From contig NZ_AP023362.1 in the NCBI RefSeq assembly GCF_018326285.1, forward strand, positions 1,178,001-1,242,000: 64,000 nt of DNA, given 5' to 3'. Below the pieces are notes generated by a model. That model ran no database searches. It had not been told where the DNA came from and saw nothing but the letters and a program-made list of their open reading frames with translations. Position numbers and translations under genes: made by a program. This DNA comes from Mycolicibacterium sp. TY81. Lineage in GTDB: Bacteria > Actinomycetota > Actinomycetes > Mycobacteriales > Mycobacteriaceae. Of the stretch, positions 32,903 through 43,327 are shown piece by piece (position 1 is the stretch's first letter; each line of letters opens with the position of its first letter).

Positions 32903-34693
32903 TCAGCTGTAGAGCGCCGCGATCTCGGCCGCGAACTTCTCGGCGACGACCTTGCGTTTGACCTTCAGCGTCGGCGTCAGCTCGCCGGTGTCCTCGGTGA
33001 AGTCGACCGGCAGAATCCGGAACTTCCGGATGGCCTCGGCCTTCGACACCGTCTGGTTGGCGTCGTCGACGGCCTTCTGGATCTCGGCGACCAGCGCCGC
33101 GTCCTCGGCCAGATCGCCCACCGATGCGCCGGCGTCCTTGTTGTTGCGCTGCTTCCAGCCCTCGAACGCCTCGGGATCGATGGTGATGAGGGCGGCGATG
33201 AACGGCTCCTGGTCACCCACGCACATGGCCTGGCTGATCAGCGGGTGCGCCCGCATGACGTCTTCCAGCGGGGCCGGGGCGACGTTCTTGCCGCCCGCGG
33301 TCACGATGATCTCCTTCTTGCGCCCGACGATCGACAGGTAGCCGTCGTCGTCGATGGCGCCGAGGTCACCGGTGTGGAACCACTCGTCAGTGAACGCCTC
33401 GTCGGTGGCGGTCGGGTTGTTCCAGTAGCCGCTGAACACCACGCCGCCGGACAGCAACAGCTCGCCGTCCTCGGCGATCCGCATGCTGTTGCCGGGCACC
33501 AGCTTGCCGACCGTGCCGACCTTCAACTCGCCGACCCGGTTGACGGTGATGGCGGCGCTGGACTCGGTCAGGCCGTAGCCCTCGTAGATGGTGACGCCGA
33601 CGCCGCGGTAGAAGTGGCCCAGCCGGGCGCCGAGCGGGGCGCCGCCGGAGATGGCGCCGACGCAGTTGCCGCCGAGCGCGGCCTTGAGCTTGCCGTAGAC
33701 CAGCTTGTCGAACACCGTGTGCTTCAGGTTGAGCAGCAGGCCCGGGCCGCCGGGGGTGTCCTGCGCCTTGCTCCATTCGATGGCCGTGTCCGCGGCGATC
33801 TGGAAGATCTTGCCCTTGCCGTCGTTGCGGGCGTTCTGCTCGGCGGTGTTGTAGACCTTCTCGAACACGCGCGGCACCGACACCACGAGCGTCGGCTTGA
33901 ACACCCCGAGGATCGGCACCAGGTTCTTGATGTCGCTGGTGAAGCCGAGGGTCACCTGGTTGCTGAAGCCGGCCACCGCGACGGCGCGGGCCAGCACGTG
34001 CGCCAGCGGCAGGAACACCAGCAGCTTCTGACCCTTGGCGAGCAGGTCGGGGAAGCAGGCCTTGACGCCGCGCAGCTCCGACAGGAGGTTGGCGTGGGTC
34101 AGCTGGCAGCCCTTGGGGCGGCCCGTGGTGCCGGAGGTGTAGATCAGGGTGGCCGGATCGCTCGACTTGATGCCGGCCAGGCGGGCGTCCAGCTCGGCGC
34201 GGTCGACGCCGGCGCCGGCGGTGGCCAGCTGGTCGAGGGCGCCGCCGTCGATGACCAGCACCTCACCGAGCGCGGGCACCTCCGACCGGATGGACTCGAT
34301 CTTGGCGGCGTGGGCGTCGGCCTCGGCGAACGCCAGCACGGCGCCGGAGTCGGCCAGCACGTGCCGGATCTGATCGGCGGCGGAGGTCTCGTAGATGGGC
34401 ACCGTCACCGCGCCGATCGACAGGATCGCGAAGTCGATGATCGGCCACTCGTAGCGGGTCGCCGACAGCAGCACCACGCGGTCGCCGGGCTTGACGCCCT
34501 TGGCGATCAGGCCGAGGGCGGTGGCCCGGACCTGGGCGGCGACGTCGGCACTGGTGACGTCGGTCCAGGTGTCTCCGACCAGGCGCTGGATGGCTACGTG
34601 TTTGGGGTCATCGCGCTCGAGGGAGTACACCGGGGCGACGACGTTGTCGTATTCGCCGATGGTGAACGATGCGGGAACGCTGAACTCACGCAC
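32903..34693 (-). CDS. fadD15: Long-chain fatty-acid-CoA ligase FadD15
   Basis: 596-residue adenylate-forming enzyme. The AMP-binding P-loop is [13 protein letters not shown]; further motifs are [25 protein letters not shown] and the C-terminal lysine region. GTG at 34693 gives [13 protein letters not shown]; the frame is open upstream but non-coding. Homologue of Rv2187. Convergent with pimB'. Confidence 0.93.
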   Translation of the reverse strand: MREFSVPASFTIGEYDNVVAPVYSLERDDPKHVAIQRLVGDTWTDVTSADVAAQVRATALGLIAKGVKPGDRVVLLSATRYEWPIIDFAILSIGAVTVPIYETSAADQIRHVLADSGAVLAFAEADAHAAKIESIRSEVPALGEVLVIDGGALDQLATAGAGVDRAELDARLAGIKSSDPATLIYTSGTTGRPKGCQLTHANLLSELRGVKACFPDLLAKGQKLLVFLPLAHVLARAVAVAGFSNQVTLGFTSDIKNLVPILGVFKPTLVVSVPRVFEKVYNTAEQNARNDGKGKIFQIAADTAIEWSKAQDTPGGPGLLLNLKHTVFDKLVYGKLKAALGGNCVGAISGGAPLGARLGHFYRGVGVTIYEGYGLTESSAAITVNRVGELKVGTVGKLVPGNSMRIAEDGELLLSGGVVFSGYWNNPTATDEAFTDEWFHTGDLGAIDDDGYLSIVGRKKEIIVTAGGKNVAPAPLEDVMRAHPLISQAMCVGDQEPFIAALITIDPEAFEGWKQRNNKDAGASVGDLAEDAALVAEIQKAVDDANQTVSKAEAIRKFRILPVDFTEDTGELTPTLKVKRKVVAEKFAAEIAALYS

Positions 34694-34813
34694 GGATGTG
34701 GCCTTTCGGGTCAGAGCAAAGCAGTACTGGCAGCAGTGCCGTGACAGCAATGCCGTGCTCAGCGTAGTCGGGTGCTTCATCACACTGTGGAGGCGTATGT
34801 GAAGCTGGTCGGG

Positions 34814-35203
34814 ATGAACAGCATCCAGATCGCCGACGAGACCTTCGTGTGCGCCGACCCAGCCGCTGTCGGTGCCGCCGTGGCGAACCAGAGCAGCTGG
34901 CGGCGCTGGTGGCCGGACCTCAAGCTGACGGTCGTCGAAGACCGCGGTCCGGCGGGGCAGCGGTGGACCGTCACCGGTGCACTGACCGGGACCATGGAGG
35001 TGTGGCTGGAGACCGTCATGGACGGCGTCGTGCTGCACTACTTCCTGCACGCCGAGCCGACGGGCGTGTCCGGTGCCGCGCTGGCCGAGCTGAACCTGGC
35101 GGACCTCAACCATCGTCGCCGGGTGGCCGGCAAGAACATGGCTTTCGAGATCAAGACCGATCTCGAGCGGTCGCGCCCGGTGGGCGTATCCCGGTTGGCC
35201 TGA
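34814..35203 (+). CDS. SRPBCC-like small protein (Rv2186c homologue)
   Basis: 129 residues, the length recalled for Rv2186c. The pattern ([18 protein letters not shown], ending [10 protein letters not shown]) suggests a START/polyketide-cyclase helix-grip fold. The ATG at 34814 (MNSIQIADE) is chosen over a GTG 42 bases earlier. Ligand unknown. Confidence 0.78.
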   Translation: MNSIQIADETFVCADPAAVGAAVANQSSWRRWWPDLKLTVVEDRGPAGQRWTVTGALTGTMEVWLETVMDGVVLHYFLHAEPTGVSGAALAELNLADLNHRRRVAGKNMAFEIKTDLERSRPVGVSRLA

Positions 35204-35308
35204 GCCCCGGCATCGCCCGGCCAGGGCCGGGCGCTGGCGGTACATTGAGAACTCGGCAGACGGGCGCACGACGCCCGCGCCGGCATCGTCAACTCGGGAA
35301 GTGGACAC

Positions 35309-35746
35309 GTGGCTGACAAGACTGCGCAGACCATCTACATCGACGCCGACCCGGCGACCGTGATGGACGTCATCGCCGACATCGGCTCATATCCCGACTG
35401 GGTCGCCGAGTACCCGGAGACCGAGGTCCTGGACGTCTACGCCGACGGCTACCCGAAGACCGCCCGGATGGTCCTCGACGCCACGGTCCTCAAGGACACC
35501 ATGGTGTTCACGTACCAGTGGCCCGCCGACCGCAAGTCGGTGAGCTGGTCCCTGGTGTCCAGCACCCTGCTCAAGGCGCTCGAAGGCACATACCGGTTGT
35601 CGCCCAAGGGTTCTGGCACCGAGGTGACCTACGAACTGTCGGTCGATCTGATGATTCCGATGATCGGATTGCTCAAACGCAAGGCAGAGCGCCGCCTGAC
35701 CGACACGGCGCTCAAGGACCTCAAGAAGCGAGTCGAGTCTGAGTGA
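35309..35746 (+). CDS. SRPBCC-family protein (Rv2185c homologue)
   Basis: 145 residues with a START/Bet v1-like fold signature: [23 protein letters not shown] at the N-terminus and a long C-terminal helix ([20 protein letters not shown]). Probably binds a lipid or other hydrophobic ligand. A -10-like TACATT lies at about 35242. The next gene appears to overlap its last 8 bp. Confidence 0.85.
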   Translation: MADKTAQTIYIDADPATVMDVIADIGSYPDWVAEYPETEVLDVYADGYPKTARMVLDATVLKDTMVFTYQWPADRKSVSWSLVSSTLLKALEGTYRLSPKGSGTEVTYELSVDLMIPMIGLLKRKAERRLTDTALKDLKKRVESE

Positions 35747-36992
35747 CGCGGACCCTGCTGGGCGTGCCAGGATCAGTCTGTTCGTCGGTAAGGGTGGAGT
35801 AGGCAAGTCGACGGTGGCCACGGCCACCGCGGTGCGTGATGCCCGCGCCGGGCAGCGGGTCCTCATCGTGTCGACGGACCAGGCCCACTCCACGGGTGAC
35901 GTGCTCGGCGCGGACGTCCCGCCGACCGGACTCCGGACGCCCACGCAGGTGCCCGTCGACGACGGCGCCGGCGTCGTGCTCGATGCCCTGGCGCTCGACA
36001 CCCTGGCGCTGCTCGAGGCCAGGTGGCGTGAGGTGGCCGCGGTGCTGGTCGCCCGGTTCCCGGACTCCGATGTGGGAGACGTTGCACCGGAGGAACTTTC
36101 GGCGCTACCCGGGATTCAGGAGGTGCTGGGTCTGCACGAGGTCGCCGAGCTGGCGGCGTCGGGCAACTGGGACCACGTGATCGTCGACTGCGCCTCGACG
36201 GCCGACGCGATGCGGATGCTGACGCTGCCCGCCGCGTTCGCCCTGTACCTGGAGAAGGCCTGGCCGCGGCACCGGCGCCTGTCGGTCGGTCTGGCCGACG
36301 CCAAGACCGTCGCCATGGTCACGCTCGTCGAGCGACTCGCCGCCGCCACCGAGGCGCTGGGGGAGTTGCTCGACCAGCCGGACGTCACCGCGCACCTGGT
36401 GCTCACCCCGGAACGGGTGGTGGTGGCCGAAGCGGTGCGGACGCTGGCGTCGCTCACCCTGATGGGCGTGCACGTCTCGGAGCTGATCGTGAATCAGGTT
36501 CTGATCCAAGACGATTCGTACGAGTACGTGAACCTGCCCGCGCACCCCGCCTTCGACTGGTACGCCGAGCGCATCGCCGAGCAGCGCAGCATGCTCAGCG
36601 ACCTGGATGCCGCCGTCGGTGATGTGCGCCTGGTGCTGGTGCCGCACCTGGCCGGCGAACCCATCGGGCCGAAGGCGCTGGGGGAACTGCTCGAGGCGTC
36701 ACGGCTGCGGCACGGCGCCGCGCCGCCCGCGCCGCCGCGCCCCATCGTCGACCGCGAATCGGGCTCAGGATTGGATGCCGTCTACCGGCTGCGGATAGAA
36801 TTGCCGCAAATCGACCCGGGGTCTCTGACGCTGGGCCGCGTCGACGACGACCTGATCATCGGCTCGGGTGGCACACGGCGCCGGGTCCCGTTGGCATCAG
36901 TCCTGCGCCGCTGCATCGTCATCGGCGCGTCGTTGCGCGGCTGTGAACTGACCGTCCGTTTTCGCCCTGACCCGGAGGTGTGGCCCAAGTGA
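35739..36992 (+). CDS. ArsA/Get3-like P-loop ATPase (Rv2184c-like), apparent CTG start
   Basis: About 417 residues. The deviant Walker A GKGGVGKST is encoded at 35787-35813, directly before the first ATG/GTG/TTG in this frame (GTG 35814). That start cannot be right, as it would delete the P-loop. CTG at 35739, overlapping the end of the previous gene, gives an N-terminus ending ARISLFVGKGGVGKST. Further ArsA-type features: DQAHSTGDVLG and VDCASTADAMRML. Probably a cytosolic ATPase for protein or anion targeting; client unknown. Overlaps the next gene by 4 bp. Confidence 0.8.
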   Translation: MSDADPAGRARISLFVGKGGVGKSTVATATAVRDARAGQRVLIVSTDQAHSTGDVLGADVPPTGLRTPTQVPVDDGAGVVLDALALDTLALLEARWREVAAVLVARFPDSDVGDVAPEELSALPGIQEVLGLHEVAELAASGNWDHVIVDCASTADAMRMLTLPAAFALYLEKAWPRHRRLSVGLADAKTVAMVTLVERLAAATEALGELLDQPDVTAHLVLTPERVVVAEAVRTLASLTLMGVHVSELIVNQVLIQDDSYEYVNLPAHPAFDWYAERIAEQRSMLSDLDAAVGDVRLVLVPHLAGEPIGPKALGELLEASRLRHGAAPPAPPRPIVDRESGSGLDAVYRLRIELPQIDPGSLTLGRVDDDLIIGSGGTRRRVPLASVLRRCIVIGASLRGCELTVRFRPDPEVWPK

Positions 36993-37399
36993 CGCACACC
37001 GATTTCGGGGCAGACGCTCTGGGCGACCTACCGGTGGACCTGCGGCTGCTGGCCCAGGCGCTTCTCGACAAGATCGACCCCGTCGTCCGCCTGTCCGTGG
37101 CCATGCTCGCCGACGGCGAGAACCCGAGCGACTGCAACCAGGTGTGGTGCCCGGTGTGCGCACTGGTCGCCCTGGCCAACGACGAACAGCACCCGATGCT
37201 GACGGCCATTGCCGAACACAGCACGACTTTTCTCGACGCGGTGCGCGCCGCGCTCGCCGACAAGGGGCCCGTCGGCCCGCACCCCGAGCCGCCGACGGAC
37301 CCGTCCGGTCCGGGCGGCAGGCACCGCCAGGCCGACGATCCGGACGGCCCACCAGGGCCGGGTCGATACCAGTCCATTCCGGTATCTGTGGAGGAATGA
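36989..37399 (+). CDS. Rv2183c-like protein of unknown function
   Basis: 136 residues with a helical N-terminal half containing CNQVWCPVC (CX4CX2C) and a Pro/Gly-rich, probably disordered C-terminus. GTG at 36989 overlaps the ATPase stop by 4 bp and has CGGAGG 10 bp before it. Translational coupling suggests work with the ATPase. Confidence 0.8.
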   Translation: MTHTDFGADALGDLPVDLRLLAQALLDKIDPVVRLSVAMLADGENPSDCNQVWCPVCALVALANDEQHPMLTAIAEHSTTFLDAVRAALADKGPVGPHPEPPTDPSGPGGRHRQADDPDGPPGPGRYQSIPVSVEE

Positions 37400-37486
37400 C
37401 CAGTCCGCTGCGGGCTGTGGTCGGGCCGACAGTCGGTGGGTAAAGTTGTCGGGGGCACCGTCCGGGGGCCCTCAGCGGGAGGTTCG

Positions 37487-38188
37487 ATGTTCTTCTGGTT
37501 CTACAAGTACATCTTGATGGGCCCGTTGCTGCGCCTGCTGGGCCGTCCGAAAGTGACGGGGCTGGAATACGTTCCCGACGAGGGGCCCGTTCTGCTGGCC
37601 AGTAACCACCTGGCCGTCGTCGACAGCTTCTATCTGCCGCTGGTCCTGCGCCGCCGGATCTTCTTCCTGGCCAAGGCCGAGTACTTCACCGGTACCGGCA
37701 TCAAGGGCAAGCTGATCAAGTTCTTCTACTCGTCGACCGGCCAGGTGCCGATCGACCGCACCAACGCCGATTCCGCGGCCGACGCACTGGCCGCCGCCGC
37801 CAAGATCCTCGACCAGGGCAAGCTGCTCGGCATGTACCCCGAGGGCACGCGCTCGCCCGACGGCAAGCTCTACAAGGGCAAGACCGGCCTGGCCCGCATC
37901 GCACTCGAGACCGGCATCCCCGTCATTCCCGTCGCCATGATCAATACCGACGTCGTGAACCCGCCGGGAAGCAAGATGTGGCACTTCGCGCGCGTCGAGG
38001 TGAAGTTCGGCAAGCCGATGGACTTCCGCCGCTTCGAGGGCCTGGCCGGTAACCGCTTCATCGAGCGCGCCGTCATCGACGAGGTCATGTACGAGCTGAT
38101 GCGGCTGTCCGGCCAGGAGTACGTCGACCTCTACGCGGCCGACGTCAAAGAGGGCAAGACACCGCCGCCCGCGATCAAAGCCGGCTGA
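37487..38188 (+). CDS. 1-acyl-sn-glycerol-3-phosphate acyltransferase-like enzyme (Rv2182c homologue)
   Basis: 233 residues, PlsC/LPLAT family. Catalytic motif NHLAVVD (HX4D), substrate motif PEGTRSPDG and the later VIPVAMINT block are present. ATG at 37487 follows GGGAGG (37477-37482). In mycobacteria this family works in phospholipid or PIM acylation; the exact acceptor is not readable here. Confidence 0.88.
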   Translation: MFFWFYKYILMGPLLRLLGRPKVTGLEYVPDEGPVLLASNHLAVVDSFYLPLVLRRRIFFLAKAEYFTGTGIKGKLIKFFYSSTGQVPIDRTNADSAADALAAAAKILDQGKLLGMYPEGTRSPDGKLYKGKTGLARIALETGIPVIPVAMINTDVVNPPGSKMWHFARVEVKFGKPMDFRRFEGLAGNRFIERAVIDEVMYELMRLSGQEYVDLYAADVKEGKTPPPAIKAG

Positions 38189-38204
38189 ACACGCCACAAC
38201 GCTG

Positions 38205-38242
38205 AGCCGAGGATTGCCGTCACCAAACGGCAGTCCTCGGCT
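38205..38242 (+). terminator. Hairpin after the acyltransferase gene
   Basis: A 16-bp stem (38205-38220 with 38227-38242) with one G-U pair and a 6-nt loop lies 17 bases after the stop. Confidence 0.7.
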
Positions 38243-38353
38243 TACGTGATTTCGTGGGCCGGCACGCCGCGTCGCCAACGTGACGCGGTGGCGGAAAATC
38301 GGCTCTCGGACCGCCGTGTCGTCACCGTCGCGCCGGCCGGGCCCCCGGCGCGG

Positions 38354-39625
38354 TCAGTTCGTCGCCGAGACCGGTGCGACGTGCTCGGCCGCGTCGGCTG
38401 ACGGCGTGCCGCGGCCGGTGATGGTGCCCGCCGCGGCGATGACGGCCAGCGCCCACCACACGTACGAGCTGCCGATCACCTGACGCCACACCGTCGCGTC
38501 GACCTCGTGGTGCTCGGGCAGCAGCCGGATCGGCGTGAAGATCAGCAGGAACGCGCCGAGCGCGCTCACCGCGGCGAGCGTGGCACTGCGTTCGCGGTAG
38601 GCGATCACGGTGATGGTCACCATGGTCGGCAGGGCCCACACCCAGTGATGCGACCACGACACCGGCGACACCACCAGGCCGAACATCGCCACGCACATGA
38701 GAGCCAGCACCGGCTGTCCCGCGCGGAGCACCCGATGGGCCGCCCACACCGTCAGCGCCAGCACCGCGAAGCACAGCAGCACCCAGAGCACGAATCGCGG
38801 CGTCGCCGACATCCCGAACCGCGCCAGCGTGCCGGAGATGTTCTGGTTGGTGTTCAGCGTCGCGGTGCCGATGCGGTCGGTGTTGCGGACCGTCTTGGTC
38901 CAGTACTCCCACGAGTCGCCCCAGGCCAGCGCGAACGCGACAAGCGTGACCACGACCGACGACGCCACCGTGGTGAGCAGCGCGCGGAAATCGCGGCGCA
39001 GCAGGAAGTACAGCAGGAAGACGGCCGGGGTCAGCTTGAGGGCGATCGCCACGCCGAGCAGGACGCCGCGCGGCCACGGCGTACGGCGGGGGACGCAGTC
39101 GGCGATCACCAGCGTCATGAGGACGACGTTGATCTGACCGAAGTTGAAGTTGGACCGCACCGGTTCGAGGAACAGCACGGCCGGCCCGACGATGGCGACG
39201 GCAAGCCAGCAGCGGCGGGCCAGGGCCGATCCGCCGAGCCGCGACTGCGGCCAGACATCCAGCCGGGTCAGCACGATCACGATGGACACCAGCAACAACA
39301 CGAACGTCGTCACCGTGATGGCCACGCTTGCCGCGGGCAGGGGGAGCCAGGCGAACGGCGCGAACATGATCGCGGCCAGCGGCGGGTAGGTGAACGGCAG
39401 GTCGATGCCGGCCTCGGTGCGGAAGATGGTGCTCTCGCTGTACAGCGGCGTGTTGTTCAGCCAGGCGCGGCCGCCCATGCGGTACACGTCGATGTCGATC
39501 CGGTACGGCGTATGACCCAGCAGCCGCCAGGCGCCCCATACCAACGTCAACATGGCCAGCAACTGCAACAGCAGCCAGGCCAGCCGTTGACCGGAGGAGG
39601 GCCACGACCAAGTTCCCATACGCAT
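38354..39625 (-). CDS. GT87-type alpha-(1-2)-mannosyltransferase, MptC-like (Rv2181 homologue)
   Basis: 423-residue polyprenyl-phosphomannose-dependent (GT-C) transferase with about ten membrane segments. The first external loop carries the acidic motif ([14 protein letters not shown]), as required in GT-C enzymes. Rv2181 adds alpha-1,2 mannose branches to lipomannan/LAM. ATG at 39625 is used (39619 also possible); 60 bp separate it from the divergent next gene. Confidence 0.85.
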   Translation of the reverse strand: MRMGTWSWPSSGQRLAWLLLQLLAMLTLVWGAWRLLGHTPYRIDIDVYRMGGRAWLNNTPLYSESTIFRTEAGIDLPFTYPPLAAIMFAPFAWLPLPAASVAITVTTFVLLLVSIVIVLTRLDVWPQSRLGGSALARRCWLAVAIVGPAVLFLEPVRSNFNFGQINVVLMTLVIADCVPRRTPWPRGVLLGVAIALKLTPAVFLLYFLLRRDFRALLTTVASSVVVTLVAFALAWGDSWEYWTKTVRNTDRIGTATLNTNQNISGTLARFGMSATPRFVLWVLLCFAVLALTVWAAHRVLRAGQPVLALMCVAMFGLVVSPVSWSHHWVWALPTMVTITVIAYRERSATLAAVSALGAFLLIFTPIRLLPEHHEVDATVWRQVIGSSYVWWALAVIAAAGTITGRGTPSADAAEHVAPVSATN

Positions 39626-39685
39626 CTCGCCGGACAGCCTATCGGGGGGACCGGCGCGTCGACGCCCTGCGGGGCAGTGACACGC

Positions 39686-40576
39686 ATGCACGGGCGTAAG
39701 TTTCTGCCCGTGCGGTCGCCCTTACCTACGGAGTTCGTATCGAGTGGGCGGCTGCCACTGTTGTGGTGCCTGATTGCGTTCATCCTGACGTTTTTCGTCA
39801 CCCGCACCGTGGTCCGGTATATCCGGGCCCACGCCGACAACCCGGCGCCGCGCAAGTGGTGGCAGCCGCGCAACATCGGGCACGGCGGCCTGCACATCCA
39901 TCACGCGGTGATCGGCGTGGTGCTGGTGATGGTGTCGGGCGTGACGATGGTGACGCTGGCGGTCGACGGCGGCGTCCCCGAATTCACCGTGGCGGCAATC
40001 TTTTTCGGTATCGGTGCGGCCCTGGTCCTGGACGAGTTCGCGCTGATCCTGCACCTGTCCGACGTGTATTGGGCCGAGGACGGCCGCACCTCGGTCGACG
40101 CGGTCTTCGTCGCGATCGCGGTGGCCGGCCTGCTGATCCTGGGGTTCAACCCGCTGTCGTTCTTCGACATCACCGTCTGGCGTGACGATCAGGACGTGGC
40201 GGCCCGCGTCATGGTCGTCGCGCTGGCCCTCATCACGCTCGCCATGGCCGTCATCGTGCTGCTCAAGGGCAAGGTGTGGACCGGTCTGATTGGGATGTTC
40301 ATCACACCGCTGCTGGTCATCGGCGCAATCCGGCTGTCGCGACCGCACGCGCCGTGGGCCCGCTGGCGGTACACGAGCCGGCCGCGCAAGATGCACAAAG
40401 CGCTGGAACGCGAGCGGTGGCTGCGCCGGCCGGTGGTGCGGGCGAAGCTGTGGTTACAGGATGCGATCGCCGGTATGCCAAAGTTTCCCGACGACGCGGA
40501 CGTGGACCAACAGCTCGACCGCGAGATCCACGCGGCACCCGCGCCGCTGGACCGAACGCCGACCGAGGTTGCCTGA
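39686..40576 (+). CDS. Integral membrane protein (Rv2180c homologue)
   Basis: 296 residues with about seven membrane segments. A conserved-looking loop has clustered histidines ([13 protein letters not shown]) near the second helix and a basic C-terminal tail. Function unknown. The RNase AS ATG begins on the base after this stop. Confidence 0.82.
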   Translation: MHGRKFLPVRSPLPTEFVSSGRLPLLWCLIAFILTFFVTRTVVRYIRAHADNPAPRKWWQPRNIGHGGLHIHHAVIGVVLVMVSGVTMVTLAVDGGVPEFTVAAIFFGIGAALVLDEFALILHLSDVYWAEDGRTSVDAVFVAIAVAGLLILGFNPLSFFDITVWRDDQDVAARVMVVALALITLAMAVIVLLKGKVWTGLIGMFITPLLVIGAIRLSRPHAPWARWRYTSRPRKMHKALERERWLRRPVVRAKLWLQDAIAGMPKFPDDADVDQQLDREIHAAPAPLDRTPTEVA

Positions 40577-41071
40577 ATGAAGTTTTTTTACGACACCGAG
40601 TTCATCGACGACGGTCGCACCATCGACCTGATCTCGATCGGTGTGGCCGCCGAGGACGGGCGCGAGTACTACGCCGTCTCCTCGGAGTTCGACCCCGACC
40701 GGGCCGGCTCCTGGGTGCGCAAGAACGTGCTGCCGAAGCTGCCGTCACCGTCGTCGCAGGTGTGGCGGTCGCGGCGGCAGATTCGGTCCGAGCTCGAGGA
40801 CTTCTTCAACATCGACGGTGACGAGCCGATCGAACTGTGGGCCTGGGTCGGCGCGTACGACCACGTCGTGCTGTGCCAGCTGTGGGGCCCGATGGCCGAC
40901 CTGCCGCCGGCGATGCCGCGCTTCACCCGCGAACTGCGGCAGTTCTGGGAGGACTGCGGCAGCCCGCGGATGCCACCGCGGCCGCGCGATTCCCACGACG
41001 CGCTGGTCGACGCCCGACACAACCTGCACCGCTACCGGCTGATCGCCGAGATGATGACGGCGCCCCGGTAG
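40577..41071 (+). CDS. 3'-5' exoribonuclease RNase AS (Rv2179c homologue)
   Basis: 164 residues, RNase T-like DEDDh fold: FFYDTEFIDDG gives the first Asp-x-Glu, WAWVGAYDHVVL the second Asp, and SHDALVDARHN the final His and Asp. Rv2179c was shown to remove 3' AMP-rich ends of RNA. It is the left border of the copper-related block: in M. tuberculosis the next gene is aroG. Confidence 0.92.
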   Translation: MKFFYDTEFIDDGRTIDLISIGVAAEDGREYYAVSSEFDPDRAGSWVRKNVLPKLPSPSSQVWRSRRQIRSELEDFFNIDGDEPIELWAWVGAYDHVVLCQLWGPMADLPPAMPRFTRELRQFWEDCGSPRMPPRPRDSHDALVDARHNLHRYRLIAEMMTAPR

Positions 41072-41077
41072 CTCAGG

Positions 41078-42517
41078 TCACCAGGCCCGGAACGGCACGC
41101 TGGTGACGGTGGCGTCGTTCGGGCCGAACTGGACCGTCAGCTGCAGCGTCCACAGTCCCGGCCGCGGCGCGGTGGCATACGTGCTGTGCCAGTGACCGTC
41201 GGGACCCGCCGTGAAACGCACCGGCAGAGAGGCGATCTCGGCGCTCGACAGAGTGCCCCGCAGCCCGGTGGCACCGGGCACCGCGACGTCGATCGGGATG
41301 GCGCCGTGCCGCGTGGTGTCCAGATGCACCTGTGCCTGCCGACCCTCATCGAGTGCGGCGGTGGCGGTGAACGCGGGGCCGTACGTGGTGCGGGCGGGCG
41401 GCTCGCCGGTGAGCACCGTGGTCATGATCAAGACCAGCACCGCGAGCGCGGTCTCCCACGGTACGGTCCGGCGCAGCCGCTCCGGGGTGAGCCGGCGCCG
41501 GCCGAGGTAGGCCAGGGCGGCCATGAGCGTCACCAGGAAAACCTTGGCGCACAAGGCCATTCCGTAGCCGGTCGACCAGAGTGACTCGATCGGCGACACC
41601 TGCCGCCAGGCCTGATACTCGCCGGTGAGCAGGACCGCCGCGACGCAGCCGAACGCCACCCGGGACCACCGCTGCAGCTCGTCGCTGCGCCGGGCGGGCA
41701 GGACCACCAGCATCAGCACGGCCAGCCCGCCCAGCCACAGCGCCATGGCCAGCAGGTGGACGGTGGTGACGGTGGTGGCGAGCCACGGGTCCGGGCCTGC
41801 CGAGGCGTGCCCGGACGCGGCGACACCGGCCGCGAGTGCCGTAGCGATCACGACGAACAGCGCGGTCCCGGCGCGGGTGGTCGCCGCGAGCAGCACGAGC
41901 AGGGCGGCCTGCACGTAGAGCTGGATGTCGGGGCCGGTGGTGACGGCGTTGATGACGGTCGCGGCGGCCAGCAGCAGCCAGCCGATGCCGGCCAGGATGC
42001 GGGTGCGACGCAGGGCGAGCGCCCACGTCCACACCAGCCGGGCCGCCGCGAGCACACCGACACACAGCACCAGGCCGGCATACGTCAGACCGCGAGCGAC
42101 ATCCGACGCTACCGACGACGACGCGACCGGACGAACCTCCGGCGGCGCGTCCGGCGCCTGCTGCACACCGAAACTCACCGAGCCGGACACCTCGTGCCCG
42201 TCTGCCGACATCAGCCGCCACGTCGCGGTGTAGCTGCCGCGCGGCAGGTCCGGCGGCAGGTCCAGTTCCACGGTGGTGTTGCCCGACCGCTGCCGCACCT
42301 CCCGGTCGACCCGCGCGCCGGAGTTCGAAATCACCTGAACCGCACCGGGAATCAGGCGAACCGGCTCATCGAAGCTCAAGGTGACCCGGCTCGGCGCGGC
42401 CGGCAGGGTGGCGCCGTCCACCGGATCGCTGGAGACCAGGACGGCGTGCGCGTGTGCGAGGGGAGCCGGCAGCAGGAGCGCGAGCAGAGCCGCGAGCAGC
42501 GCTGCGACCGGTCTCAG
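41078..42517 (-). CDS. CopC-CopD fusion copper-resistance/uptake protein, apparent CTG start
   Basis: About 479 residues. N-terminal signal peptide, then a mature end AHAHAVLVSSDPVDGA: a CopC domain whose N-terminal His residues are typical copper ligands, with SADGHEVSG later. A CopD-type multi-helix membrane domain follows (about residues 155-390), then a C-terminal YtkA-like soluble domain. The first canonical start in frame (GTG 42421) would remove the signal and the His. CTG at 42517, 4 nt after the ycnI stop, is the only fitting start. It probably moves copper across the membrane. Confidence 0.85.
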   Translation of the reverse strand: MRPVAALLAALLALLLPAPLAHAHAVLVSSDPVDGATLPAAPSRVTLSFDEPVRLIPGAVQVISNSGARVDREVRQRSGNTTVELDLPPDLPRGSYTATWRLMSADGHEVSGSVSFGVQQAPDAPPEVRPVASSSVASDVARGLTYAGLVLCVGVLAAARLVWTWALALRRTRILAGIGWLLLAAATVINAVTTGPDIQLYVQAALLVLLAATTRAGTALFVVIATALAAGVAASGHASAGPDPWLATTVTTVHLLAMALWLGGLAVLMLVVLPARRSDELQRWSRVAFGCVAAVLLTGEYQAWRQVSPIESLWSTGYGMALCAKVFLVTLMAALAYLGRRRLTPERLRRTVPWETALAVLVLIMTTVLTGEPPARTTYGPAFTATAALDEGRQAQVHLDTTRHGAIPIDVAVPGATGLRGTLSSAEIASLPVRFTAGPDGHWHSTYATAPRPGLWTLQLTVQFGPNDATVTSVPFRAW

Positions 42518-42521
42518 TTTT

Positions 42522-43211
42522 CTAGTCGTGACTCGTCTTTCGTCGGGAGGCTGCCAGGCTAGCGATCGCCACCAGCAACGCGACCACCGACACGGCCAGC
42601 GCCGTCAGGCCCGGCCACGTCGGCGCCGCAGCCGCCGGAGCCGCGGCCGCGGGCCGGTCGTGGTCCCCGCCGCCGGCGGGCTTGAGGTGCAGGGCCGGCG
42701 CCGGGTGCTCGGGCTCGGGCTGGCCCGGGTTGGCCTTCTCGTTCCAGTTGACGGTCTTGCCGTCGCTGTAGGTCTGGACCGCGGGCAGCGTCAGCGTGTT
42801 GACCTTGGGCAGCGGGCCGGCCGAGATGGCGAAGACGTTGAACTGATGCGGCGGAATGGGCGCGTCCGGCGCGGTGGCCTTCCACTCGACCGACGAGACG
42901 TACTCGGTGACCTCGGCGCCGTCGTCGTCCTTCTGCGGAGCGGGAAGCTTCTTCTTGGTGATGGTCGCCGTCCAGCCGGCCTTCTGCTGCGTGCTGACCG
43001 AGATGATCGGCTGGTCGTCGGGCAGCACGACGAGCAGGCCGGTGGTGGACGCGGTGTCCGACTCGGTCGGCACGCGGAAGTTCAGCACGCCCCAGCCACC
43101 CTGGGTGGCGTCGCCGGTGACCTTGACGTGGGCGGCGGCCGGTGCGGCCAGCGCGACGGCGCAGGCCATCGTCGCGGTGACGGCGGCGAGGGTCTGGATC
43201 AGCTTGGGCAT
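42522..43211 (-). CDS. YcnI-type DUF1775 copper-binding protein
   Basis: 229 residues: signal peptide ending AAPAAAHVKV, so the mature chain starts with or near His. Bacillus YcnI binds Cu(II) through that N-terminal His and a nearby Trp (here in GGWGVLNFRVPTESD). A C-terminal transmembrane anchor follows (LTALAVSVVALLVAIASL). Same operon as the CopC-CopD gene, the pairing known from other bacteria. An IS110-type element lies just upstream and splits it from the DUF5134 gene. Confidence 0.88.
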   Translation of the reverse strand: MPKLIQTLAAVTATMACAVALAAPAAAHVKVTGDATQGGWGVLNFRVPTESDTASTTGLLVVLPDDQPIISVSTQQKAGWTATITKKKLPAPQKDDDGAEVTEYVSSVEWKATAPDAPIPPHQFNVFAISAGPLPKVNTLTLPAVQTYSDGKTVNWNEKANPGQPEPEHPAPALHLKPAGGGDHDRPAAAAPAAAAPTWPGLTALAVSVVALLVAIASLAASRRKTSHD

Positions 43212-43327
43212 GTTGTCCTTAAGTTTGTAGTTGCAGTTACTTCGTATTGCTGAGCGTTACGTTTGGCTGTGACCCGGGTGGGTCGGGTATGGCTGCCATG
43301 TTGGTGCCGGCCCTGGTGGTGCGGCTT

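Noticed and set aside
38507..39685. N-terminal extension of the Rv2180c-like protein to 689 residues
   Set aside because: Antisense to the mannosyltransferase and rich in Gln/Arg/His; the membrane protein begins at ATG 39686.
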